From: Kitasatospora sp. MAP12-44
GTDB taxonomy: Bacteria; Actinomycetota; Actinomycetes; Streptomycetales; Streptomycetaceae
NCBI RefSeq assembly: GCF_029892095.1
Contig: NZ_JARZAE010000004.1
Location: forward strand, 5,456,001-5,520,000
Length of the DNA: 64,000 nt
Direction of reading: 5' to 3'
Below, piece by piece: positions 16,433 to 25,406 of the stretch. Made by a program: the position numbers and the translations under genes. Each line of letters opens with the position of its first letter. Within the stretch, counting starts at the first letter, position 1. Under the pieces are notes generated by a model that was not told where the DNA came from, searched no databases, and saw nothing but the letters and a program-made list of their open reading frames with translations.

Positions 16433-18007
16433 ATGGCGGAGCTTACGATCCGGCCGGAGGAGATCCGGGACGCGCTGGCCGATTTCGTCCAGTCGTACCA
16501 GCCGGACGCCGCCTCGCGTGAAGAGGTCGGCACGGTCACTGAGGCCATGGACGGCATTGCCAAGGTCGAGGGTCTGCCCTCGGTCATGGCGAACGAGCTG
16601 CTGAAGTTCGAGGACGGCACGCTCGGCCTCGCGCTGAACCTCGACACCCGCGAGATCGGTGTCGTCATCCTCGGCGAGTTCAGCGGCATCGAGGAGGGTC
16701 AGACGGTGCACCGCACCGGCGAGGTCCTCTCCGTGCCGGTCGGCGAGGGCTACCTCGGCCGCGTCGTGGACCCGCTGGGCAACCCGATCGACGGCCTGGG
16801 CGACATCGCCTCCAGCGGCCGTCGCGCCCTTGAGCTGCAGGCGCCCGGCGTCATGGTCCGCAAGTCGGTCCACGAGCCGATGCAGACCGGCATCAAGGCC
16901 ATCGACGCGATGACCCCGATCGGCCGCGGTCAGCGTCAGCTGATCATCGGCGACCGCCAGACCGGCAAGACCGCGGTGGCTGTCGACACGATCATCAACC
17001 AGCGTGACAACTGGCGCTCCGGCGACCCGAAGAAGCAGGTTCGCTGCATCTACGTCGCCATCGGCCAGAAGGGCTCCACCATCGCCTCGGTGCGTGGCGC
17101 CCTGGAGGAGGCCGGCGCGCTGGAGTACACCACCATCGTGGCTGCTCCCGCCTCCGACCCCGCGGGCTTCAAGTACCTCGCCCCGTACACCGGTTCGGCC
17201 ATCGGCCAGGAGTGGATGTACGACGGCAAGCACGTCCTCATCATCTTCGACGACCTGTCGAAGCAGGCCGAGGCGTACCGCTCCGTGTCGCTGCTGCTGC
17301 GCCGTCCGCCGGGCCGCGAGGCCTACCCGGGTGACGTCTTCTACCTGCACTCCCGCCTGCTGGAGCGCTGCGCGAAGCTCTCCGACGAGCTGGGCGCGGG
17401 CTCGATGACCGGTCTGCCGATCATCGAGACCAAGGCGAACGACGTCTCGGCGTACATCCCGACCAACGTCATCTCGATCACCGACGGCCAGTGCTTCCTG
17501 GAGTCCGACCTGTTCAACGCCGGCATCCGCCCGGCCGTGAACGTCGGTATCTCGGTCTCCCGCGTCGGTGGCTCGGCCCAGATCAAGGCGATGAAGTCGG
17601 TCGCCGGTCGTCTGCGCCTGGACCTGGCCCAGTACCGCGAGCTGGAGGCGTTCGCCGCCTTCGGTTCCGACCTGGACGCCGCGTCGAAGGCCCAGCTGGA
17701 GCGCGGTGCGCGCATGGTCGAGCTGCTCAAGCAGGGCCAGTACCAGCCGTTCCCGGTCGAGGAGCAGGTCGTCTCCATCTGGGCCGGTACCACCGGCAAG
17801 CTGGACGACGTCCCGGTCGCCGACATCCGTCGCTTCGAGCGCGAGTTCCTCGACTTCCTGCGGATCGAGCACAAGCCGGTCCTCAGCGGCATCGTGGAGA
17901 CCTCGAAGCTGGAGGACGGCACGGTCGACGCCCTGACCGAGGCGATCACGGCCTTCAAGCTGGGCTTCACGACGGCTGACGGCAAGCTGCTCTCCGAGCA
18001 GGCCTGA
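16433..18007 (+). CDS. atpA: F1Fo ATP synthase subunit alpha
   Basis: 524-aa non-catalytic nucleotide-binding subunit of F1. Walker A GDRQTGKT (about 173-180), Walker B VLIIFDDLSKQ and the signature PAVNVGISVSRVGGSAQ are present. ATG at 16433; a long open frame upstream has no alpha-subunit character. Confidence 0.97.
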   Translation: MAELTIRPEEIRDALADFVQSYQPDAASREEVGTVTEAMDGIAKVEGLPSVMANELLKFEDGTLGLALNLDTREIGVVILGEFSGIEEGQTVHRTGEVLSVPVGEGYLGRVVDPLGNPIDGLGDIASSGRRALELQAPGVMVRKSVHEPMQTGIKAIDAMTPIGRGQRQLIIGDRQTGKTAVAVDTIINQRDNWRSGDPKKQVRCIYVAIGQKGSTIASVRGALEEAGALEYTTIVAAPASDPAGFKYLAPYTGSAIGQEWMYDGKHVLIIFDDLSKQAEAYRSVSLLLRRPPGREAYPGDVFYLHSRLLERCAKLSDELGAGSMTGLPIIETKANDVSAYIPTNVISITDGQCFLESDLFNAGIRPAVNVGISVSRVGGSAQIKAMKSVAGRLRLDLAQYRELEAFAAFGSDLDAASKAQLERGARMVELLKQGQYQPFPVEEQVVSIWAGTTGKLDDVPVADIRRFEREFLDFLRIEHKPVLSGIVETSKLEDGTVDALTEAITAFKLGFTTADGKLLSEQA

Positions 18008-18039
18008 GTCCGGTAGCGAGGGAAAGGACGTAACGACCC

Positions 18040-18960
18040 ATGGGAGCACAGCTTCGGGTCTACAAGCGCCGGATCCGCTCTGTCACCGCGACGAAGAAGA
18101 TCACCAAGGCGATGGAGATGATCTCCGCGTCGCGCATCGTCAAGGCGCAGCGCGCGGTGGCCGCCTCCACTCCGTACGCCGATGAGCTGACGCGGGCGGT
18201 GACGGCGGTGGCCACCCGGTCCAACGCCAAGCACCCGCTCACCACCGAGAACCCGACGGCCACCCGCGCCGCGGTCCTGCTGATCACGGCGGACCGCGGC
18301 CTGGCCGGCGGCTACTCGTCCAACGCCATCAAGGCCGCGGTCGTTCTGAGCGAGCGACTGCGGGCCGAGGGCAAGGACGTGGTGACGTACATCGTCGGAC
18401 GCAAGGGCGTCTCGTACTACAACTTCCGCAACCTGCCGGTGGCGAAGTCGTGGACGGGCTTCTCGGACCAGCCGACGTACGGCGATGCCAAGATGGTCGC
18501 GGCCGACCTCATCGAGGCGTTCACGACCGCCACCGCCGAGGGCGGGGTGGACGAACTCCACCTCGTCTCCACCAAGTTCGAGTCCATGCTGACTCAGACC
18601 CCGGTGGACGCCAGGCTGCTGCCGCTGAAGCTGGACGAGGTCCAGCTCAGCGACGACCGCCCGGCGAAGGCGGAGATCTTCCCGCTGTACGACTTCGAGC
18701 CGTCGGCGGAGGGCGTCCTCGACGCGCTCCTGCCGCGCTACGTCGAGAGCCGGATCTACAACGCGCTGCTGCAGTCGGCCGCCTCGGAGCACGCCGCACG
18801 CCGGCGCGCGATGAAGAGCGCGACCGACAACGCGGAAGAGCTCATCAAGTCGCTCAAGCGGCTTGCCAACTCGGCCCGACAGGCCGAGATCACCCAGGAA
18901 ATCAGCGAGATCATCGGTGGGGCCAACGCCCTCGCCGACGCTAACGCGGGGAGTGAATAA
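18040..18960 (+). CDS. atpG: F1Fo ATP synthase subunit gamma
   Basis: 306-aa central rotor shaft. N-terminal helix RVYKRRIRSVTATKKITKAMEMISASRI and the C-terminal helix SATDNAEELIKSLKRLANSARQAEITQEI carry the conserved gamma signatures. Only 3 bases separate its stop from atpD. Confidence 0.96.
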   Translation: MGAQLRVYKRRIRSVTATKKITKAMEMISASRIVKAQRAVAASTPYADELTRAVTAVATRSNAKHPLTTENPTATRAAVLLITADRGLAGGYSSNAIKAAVVLSERLRAEGKDVVTYIVGRKGVSYYNFRNLPVAKSWTGFSDQPTYGDAKMVAADLIEAFTTATAEGGVDELHLVSTKFESMLTQTPVDARLLPLKLDEVQLSDDRPAKAEIFPLYDFEPSAEGVLDALLPRYVESRIYNALLQSAASEHAARRRAMKSATDNAEELIKSLKRLANSARQAEITQEISEIIGGANALADANAGSE

Positions 18961-18963
18961 GAC

Positions 18964-20403
<1,440 letters not shown>

Positions 20404-20435
20404 TCCGGCCGGCTGACAGGCCGACCGACCGCGAG

Positions 20436-20463
20436 GGGTGGTCCCCAACCCTGGGGGCCACCC
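20436..20463 (+). terminator. Hairpin between atpD and atpC
   Basis: 11-bp stem with one G-U (20436-20446 with 20453-20463), AACCCT loop, 32 bases after the atpD stop. It could attenuate transcription into atpC or stabilise the upstream message. Confidence 0.45.
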
Positions 20464-20589
20464 TTCGTGGCACGGTGGCTGTGATTCCGGTCATCTCCGC
20501 GCTCTTGGTTTCATCTCCGGGGCGCGGGCCCGTTATTCTTACCGAAACTGCCGAGTTGCTCGGGGGTTTCAAGAGCTTAGGAGCCCACG

Positions 20590-20967
20590 TTGGCTGAGCT
20601 GCACGTCGAGCTGGTCGCAGCCGACCGCAAGGTGTGGTCCGGTGCGGCCACCATCGTTGTCGCCCGTACGGCCTCCGGTGACGTCGGCATCATGCCGGGC
20701 CACACCCCGGTGCTGAGCGTGCTGGAGTCCGGCCCGGTCACCATCCGCACGACCGATGGCGGCACCGTCATCGCCGCCGTGCACGGTGGCTTCATCTCGT
20801 TCGCCGACAACAAGGTGTCCCTCCTCGCGGAGATCGCCGAGCTGGCGGACGAGATCGATGTGACCCGCGCGGAGCGCGCGCTGGAGCTCGCGAAGAGCGA
20901 GAGCGACGCGCACGCCGAGCGCCGCGCCGAGGTCCGCCTCGTCGCGGCCGGCCGCAAGGTCGCCTGA
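20590..20967 (+). CDS. atpC: F1Fo ATP synthase subunit epsilon
   Basis: 125-aa epsilon subunit that couples the rotor to F1 and inhibits ATP hydrolysis. N-terminal beta sandwich (LHVELVAADRKVWSG, GDVGIMPGHTPVLSVL) and C-terminal helices (LADEIDVTRAERALELAKSE). TTG start at 20590, positioned by AGGAG at 20579-20583. Last gene of the operon, followed by a strong terminator. Confidence 0.95.
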   Translation: MAELHVELVAADRKVWSGAATIVVARTASGDVGIMPGHTPVLSVLESGPVTIRTTDGGTVIAAVHGGFISFADNKVSLLAEIAELADEIDVTRAERALELAKSESDAHAERRAEVRLVAAGRKVA

Positions 20968-20997
20968 ACGAAGCATCACGATCCGGCTGCCGGGTCG

Positions 20998-21037
20998 GAC
21001 GGTCCCGGGGACGCGCGAGCGTGACCCCGGGACCGTC
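20998..21037 (+). terminator. atp operon terminator
   Basis: 13-bp perfect stem (20998-21010 with 21025-21037); the loop itself can form ACGC/GCGT around a GCGA tetraloop. It begins 31 bases after the atpC stop. Confidence 0.7.
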
Positions 21038-21120
21038 GTATCAGTTGGTAGGGACAGACCGGTCGTTCGATACGACTGACCGGCAACGGGGAACGCGCGT
21101 CAGCGAGGAGGTCGGTGAGC

Positions 21121-21621
21121 ATGGTCCTCGCCCTAGTGGTGTGCGCGGCGGTCGTTGCTCTGGGGGTGATCGGCCTGGTCGCGTTCGCCGTACGGCGCCG
21201 GATCATCCAGCGGGTCGGCGGCACATTCGACTGCAGCTACCGGCTCAAAATGCCGGCCGACGCCTCGACGACACCCGATCTCGACGAGAACGGACAACCC
21301 ACCTCAGCCCCGGTCCCCGCGACCGACGGCAAGGGGTGGGTTTTTGGTATCGGCCGCTACAGCGGTGACCACATCGAGTGGTTCCGGGTCTTCTCCTACG
21401 CCCCCCGCCCCCGCAAGATCCTCCCGCGCCGCGAGATCGAGGTCCTCGGCCGCCGCTACCCCGAGGGCCAGGAAGAGCTGGCCCTGCTCTCCGGCTCCGT
21501 CGTCCTGCGCTGCCTCCACAACGGCGCCCCCCTCGAACTGGCGATGAGCGACGACGCCCTCACCGGCTTCCTCGCCTGGCTGGAAGCAGCCCCCCCGGGA
21601 CAGCGGGTCAACGTCGCGTAG
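21121..21621 (+). CDS. DUF2550 family membrane-anchored protein
   Basis: 166 aa: one N-terminal membrane span (about residues 1-22), then a soluble cytoplasmic domain with the family's RVGGTFDCSYRL, WVFGIGRYSGDHIEWFRVFSYAPRP and ALTGFLAWLE blocks. DUF2550 proteins are actinobacterial, of unknown role, and typically encoded right after the atp operon, as here. ATG at 21121 sits 9 bases after GAGGAGG; GTG at 21115 is an alternative but is too close to that site. Confidence 0.82.
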   Translation: MVLALVVCAAVVALGVIGLVAFAVRRRIIQRVGGTFDCSYRLKMPADASTTPDLDENGQPTSAPVPATDGKGWVFGIGRYSGDHIEWFRVFSYAPRPRKILPRREIEVLGRRYPEGQEELALLSGSVVLRCLHNGAPLELAMSDDALTGFLAWLEAAPPGQRVNVA

Positions 21622-21751
21622 CGACGGTCGCTCGTTCGAGTGGAGGGTGCCGATTTCCCTCCGTGTGCGCAGCGTGTCTCCGTAGCGTGTGCGGCATTGG
21701 TTGTGCCCAACCGTGCTGCCGCCCACACTGGACGGAGGAGGTGTGTTCTTG

Positions 21752-22387
21752 ATGACCGCTGTCGCGTCTGAACCCGAGCTCGACCTTGATCTCGACGAGG
21801 GGCCCAGCCTGGACGAAGTCCTGTGGCAGGCCTGGCTCGCACTCGAACTCCCCGAGGGCTATCACGCCGAGATCGTCGAGGAGCTCATCGAAGTGTCACC
21901 CACTGGACGTCTCAGCCACGGTCAGGCCTCCGGCAGGCTTCGTCGCGCCCTGGACGCCTACCTGTCAGGCGGCGAGTGGTGTGCGCATAACGACATCAAC
22001 GTGCTGCACGGCCAGAAGGTCTTCATCCCCGATGTCTTCGTCGCTCCCGAGGATCTGGACGAGATTGCTTCTCCCGAGGGCATGGGCGTGGACGCGACCC
22101 GGGTCGACCTGGTCGCCGAGGTGGTATCCCCGGGCCGCGCTGCGCGTGAGCGGGACCTGGAGCGCAAGCGCCGGGCCTACGCGCGGGCCGGGATCCCGGT
22201 CTACGTGATCATCGACGAGCGGGACGGCGTCGGCCACGTCACCGTGCTCACCAAGCCTGTCCCGAAGAAGGCCGTCTACGAGGCCTCCGTCCGGGTCCCC
22301 TACGGCATCGACGTCACCATCGCGGAGGGCCCCGCGAAGGGATTTGTGATCGGGGTCTCCATCACCGGTAAGCCGCGCGAGGTCTGA
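21752..22387 (+). CDS. Uma2 family (DUF820) nuclease-like protein
   Basis: 211-aa protein with the PD-(D/E)XK-like core of the Uma2 family: DVFVAPEDLD, DLVAEVVSPG and the helix RDLERKRRAYARAGIPVYVIID. Uma2 proteins occur in many copies in streptomycetes and cyanobacteria; their biological role is unknown and nuclease activity is inferred from fold. ATG at 21752 follows GGAGGAGG at 21734-21741. It interrupts an otherwise conserved DUF2550-adenosyltransferase neighbourhood, so it may be an accessory insertion. Confidence 0.8.
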   Translation: MTAVASEPELDLDLDEGPSLDEVLWQAWLALELPEGYHAEIVEELIEVSPTGRLSHGQASGRLRRALDAYLSGGEWCAHNDINVLHGQKVFIPDVFVAPEDLDEIASPEGMGVDATRVDLVAEVVSPGRAARERDLERKRRAYARAGIPVYVIIDERDGVGHVTVLTKPVPKKAVYEASVRVPYGIDVTIAEGPAKGFVIGVSITGKPREV

Positions 22388-22401
22388 GTAGGCTTCACCG
22401 C

Positions 22402-22974
22402 ATGGTCAACCTCACCCGTATCTACACCCGTACCGGCGACGACGGCACCACCGCGCTCGGTGACATGAGCCGTACGACGAAGACCGATCCCCGGCTGATC
22501 GCCTATGCCGACAGTAACGAGGCCAATGCGGCGATCGGGGTCGCGATCGCGGCCGGTGCGCTGCCGGCGGATGTGTCGGCGGTGCTGACGCGGATTCAGA
22601 ACGACCTCTTCGACGTCGGCGCGGACCTCGCCACCCCCGTGGTGGAGGACCCCAAGTACCCGCCGCTGCGGGTGCTGCAGAGCTACGTCGACCGGCTGGA
22701 AGCCGACTGCGACCACTACCTGGAGCAGCTGGAGAAGCTGCGCAGCTTCATCCTCCCGGGGGGCACCGCAGGGGCCGCGTACCTGCACCTGGCCTGCACC
22801 GTGGTGCGGCGGGCCGAGCGGTCCACCTGGGCGGCGATCGAGGTGCACGGGGACAGCGTCAACCCGCTGACCGCGAAGTACCTCAACCGGCTCTCGGACC
22901 TGCTGTTCATCCTGGCCCGCGCGGCCAACAAGGAGCAGGGCGACGTGCTCTGGGTGCCGGGCGAGAACCGCTGA
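22402..22974 (+). CDS. Cob(I)yrinic acid a,c-diamide adenosyltransferase (PduO type)
   Basis: 190-aa ATP:cob(I)alamin adenosyltransferase that makes adenosylcobalamin. N-terminal ATP-binding motif IYTRTGDDGTTALGD, the helix KTDPRLIAYADSNEANAAIG, and C-terminal RRAERS...NRLSDLLFILAR are diagnostic. It starts 14 bases after the Uma2 stop. Its product is the cofactor of IcmA, encoded in this window, and MeaB (also here) protects such mutases. Confidence 0.93.
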   Translation: MVNLTRIYTRTGDDGTTALGDMSRTTKTDPRLIAYADSNEANAAIGVAIAAGALPADVSAVLTRIQNDLFDVGADLATPVVEDPKYPPLRVLQSYVDRLEADCDHYLEQLEKLRSFILPGGTAGAAYLHLACTVVRRAERSTWAAIEVHGDSVNPLTAKYLNRLSDLLFILARAANKEQGDVLWVPGENR

Positions 22975-22990
22975 CGGACCCGCAGGCGGC

Positions 22991-23518
22991 TCAGTCGGGC
23001 TGCAGCGTCCACGGCAGCACGAACCACAGAACGGCGAAGACCGCCGAGGTGACCGCCGTGACCGCGACGGCGGGCCAGTGGCCGAGGACGACGTCGGTGA
23101 CCAGCAGCACCGCGCCGTTCAGCGCGACGGCGAGGATCACCAGGCCGATCACCGCGAGGCGGGAGGAGACGCGGACGATCCGGCGCTTGTACCCGCGGTG
23201 GAAGAGCGCGCGGTGCACCGCAACCGGCGTCGCCAGCACGGCGGATGCCAGCACGGTGAGCAGCAGCGTGGTGATGTAGGTGTCGCGCTGGAAGTCGTCC
23301 AACTCCGGGAAGCGGCTGGTGAACGCCACGCCCAGCAGGAACGCGAAGACGATCTGCACCCCGGTCTGGATCACCCGCAGCTCCTGGAGCAGTTCCACCA
23401 GGTTGCGGTCGGCCCGCTCGTCGGGTGTCTCGTGTCGCACCAGCCGCGCCTCGGGATCCGGCTCGGGAGCCGGCTCGGGATCGGGCGCTGGATCGGGCTC
23501 GTTCACCATGGCGCCCAT
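22991..23518 (-). CDS. DUF6328 family membrane protein
   Basis: 175-aa protein with an acidic Pro/Glu/Asp-rich N-terminus (dipeptide-like DPEPAPEPDPE), the motif NLVELLQELRVIQTGVQIVFAFLL, and four hydrophobic segments. It matches the actinobacterial DUF6328 family, of unknown function. Start could be the first ATG (23518) or the Met three codons later (23509), which has better spacing to GGGAAGA. It converges on the adenosyltransferase gene with a 16-base gap and no terminator. Confidence 0.75.
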   Translation of the reverse strand: MGAMVNEPDPAPDPEPAPEPDPEARLVRHETPDERADRNLVELLQELRVIQTGVQIVFAFLLGVAFTSRFPELDDFQRDTYITTLLLTVLASAVLATPVAVHRALFHRGYKRRIVRVSSRLAVIGLVILAVALNGAVLLVTDVVLGHWPAVAVTAVTSAVFAVLWFVLPWTLQPD

Positions 23519-23617
23519 TCTTCCCGGCCGACGCAGATCACACCCGCCGGTAGCCCCACGCGGCGGCCCGGGGCACTACAGTCCGAGCCGTGAGCGGCGC
23601 GGCTCCGGCGGGTGACC

Positions 23618-23644
23618 CCTGTCCTGAGTCGGCCTCAGGACAGG
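23618..23644. promoter_or_regulatory. 11-bp inverted repeat just before the 3-hydroxybutyryl-CoA dehydrogenase gene
   Basis: Perfect arms CCTGTCCTGAG (23618-23628) and CTCAGGACAGG (23634-23644) with a 5-base centre, ending 17 bases before the ATG. It could be a dimeric repressor site or a leader hairpin beside the ribosome site. Confidence 0.4.
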
Positions 23645-23661
23645 ATGCCGGGAGAGCAGCC

Positions 23662-24531
23662 ATGAGCAACGTACCCACTCAGACTCAAGCGATCGCCGTG
23701 ATCGGCGCCGGCCTCATGGGCGCGGGCATCGCGCAGGTGTCCGCGCAGGCCGGCCACCCGGTGGTGCTGCGGGACGTCACCGAGCAGGCGCTGCAGCGGG
23801 GTCTTGACGGCATCAAGGCGAGCTACGAGAAGTTCGTCTCCAAGGGCAAGTTGACGGCCGACGAGGCCACCGCGGCGCTGGGCCGGATCACCACCACCAC
23901 GGACCTGGGCGCGATCGCCGGGGCCGACATCGTGATCGAGGCGGTCTTCGAGCAGCTGGAGGTCAAGGAGGGCGTCTTCCGCGAGCTGGACAAGCTCGCC
24001 AAGGACGGCGCGGTGCTGGCCAGCAACACCTCGGCCATCCCGATCACCCGGATCGCCGCCGCCACCGAGCGGCCGGAGAGCGTGGTGGGCGTGCACTTCT
24101 TCTCCCCGGTGCCGCTGATGAAGCTGGTCGAGCTGGTGCGCGGTTACAAGACCAGTGACCAGGCGCTGGCCACCGCCCGGGCGTTCGCCGAGGGTGTCGG
24201 CAAGGAGGTCGTGGTGGTCAACCGCGACGTGGCGGGCTTCATCACCACCCGTCTGATCACCGCGCTGGTGGTGGAGGCGGCCAAGCTGTACGAGTCGGGC
24301 GTGGCCAGCGCCGAGGACATCGACACCGCCTGCCGGCTGGGCTTCGGCCACCCCATGGGCCCGCTGCAGACCGCGGACCTGACCGGCGTCGACATCCTGC
24401 TGCACGCCGCGCACAACATCTACGCGGAGACCAAGGACGAGAAGTTCGCGGCTCCCGAGGTGATGGCCCGGATGGTGACCGCCGGAGACCTCGGTCGCAA
24501 GAGCGGCCGCGGCTTCTACCCGTACGCGTAG
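23662..24531 (+). CDS. 3-hydroxybutyryl-CoA dehydrogenase
   Basis: 289-aa NAD(P)-dependent 3-hydroxyacyl-CoA dehydrogenase, interconverting 3-hydroxybutyryl-CoA and acetoacetyl-CoA. Rossmann motif VIGAGLMGAGIAQ (about 13-25), catalytic His region VVGVHFFSPVPLMKLVELV, SNTSAIPIT and the C-terminal dimer domain ending GDLGRKSGRGFYPY. ATG at 23662 follows GGGAGAG. Together with the thiolase at 41 kb it could supply C4 acyl-CoA. Confidence 0.93.
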   Translation: MSNVPTQTQAIAVIGAGLMGAGIAQVSAQAGHPVVLRDVTEQALQRGLDGIKASYEKFVSKGKLTADEATAALGRITTTTDLGAIAGADIVIEAVFEQLEVKEGVFRELDKLAKDGAVLASNTSAIPITRIAAATERPESVVGVHFFSPVPLMKLVELVRGYKTSDQALATARAFAEGVGKEVVVVNRDVAGFITTRLITALVVEAAKLYESGVASAEDIDTACRLGFGHPMGPLQTADLTGVDILLHAAHNIYAETKDEKFAAPEVMARMVTAGDLGRKSGRGFYPYA

Positions 24532-24560
24532 GACGTGTCCCAGCCGTGCCCCGCAGGCGG

Positions 24561-24574
24561 GTGAGCTTGCTCAC
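24561..24574. promoter_or_regulatory. Short palindrome upstream of STAS gene
   Basis: GTGAGC-TT-GCTCAC, 30 bases after the dehydrogenase stop and upstream of an AT-rich TATATT (24636-24641) that might serve as a -10. Function unknown. Confidence 0.25.
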
Positions 24575-24816
24575 GACACCGGCTCAGATGGGTGATTTGC
24601 GCGGTAATCGAGCGTGAGCGCCAGGGGCTACTGCGTATATTCCCTCGGACGAGTGAAGTTGCTTCGGATCCGACCGGGAGCAGCAACCTGGACCGCTGGT
24701 TCGGCGTCAGATGGTGGGGGTGCCATCCGCCTGGACCGGCGGTCCCGCACGGGGTACCCGCTTGAAGTGCCCTGATGGGCGATGAGGTGTCCCGACGGCC
24801 CGTGGAGGAGGACAGC

Positions 24817-25230
24817 GTGAGCATCTTTGAGATCCGGCCCTGCACGGGCGGACACCCGGCCGGACACCCCGGCGGCCACGCTGTCCTCGCGGTCGAGGGC
24901 CGGCTGGACGTGCGGACCGCCGCCGACGCGCGGGCCCGGCTGCACCAGGCCGTCGACGGCGGCGCCGGTGACCTGGTGCTGGACCTCGGCGGCCTGGAGT
25001 TCTGGGACGCCACCGGGCTCGGCGTGATCATGGGGACGCACCGGCGGGCCGGGCGGCTGGGACGGCGGCTGGTGCTGCGCTCCGTCCCGCCGCAGCTGCA
25101 GCGGCTGCTGGTGGCGACCCGGCTGCACCGGATCCTGGCGGTGGAGGGAGTGGTCGCCGATCCGCTCGGCTCGACCCTGGCCGCTCTCGCCCCCGCAGCG
25201 GTGCAGTCCGTGGCGGCTCCGTTGCACTGA
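24817..25230 (+). CDS. STAS-domain anti-sigma factor antagonist-like protein
   Basis: 137-aa STAS protein of the SpoIIAA/RsbV type, which bind anti-sigma kinases when unphosphorylated. Core: LAVEGRLDVRTAADARARL, DLVLDLGGLEFWDATGLGVIMG and RLVLRSVPPQLQRLL. The phospho-acceptor motif is DATG, so the first Ser of the usual DSSG/DSTG is Ala and Thr is the only candidate acceptor. GTG at 24817 is chosen because GGAGGAGG ends 5 bases upstream; an ATG at 24775 is possible. No sigma factor or kinase is adjacent; the next gene encodes a P-loop-like membrane protein. Confidence 0.85.
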   Translation: MSIFEIRPCTGGHPAGHPGGHAVLAVEGRLDVRTAADARARLHQAVDGGAGDLVLDLGGLEFWDATGLGVIMGTHRRAGRLGRRLVLRSVPPQLQRLLVATRLHRILAVEGVVADPLGSTLAALAPAAVQSVAAPLH

Positions 25231-25406
25231 GTCCGCTCGCCCGGGCCGTCCCGTGTGACGGAAGGGACCGTAGCTGCACAGTGGGGCACGAGTGTGCGAG
25301 AGTCTGCCTCCAGCGGCTGTGGAGCGCACACCTGTGCCCGCGGCCCGACCGGTCAAGCAGCCCGGCGGCCTCGGGGTCGCGCGGTGGAGCACAGGCGGAG
25401 CGAATC

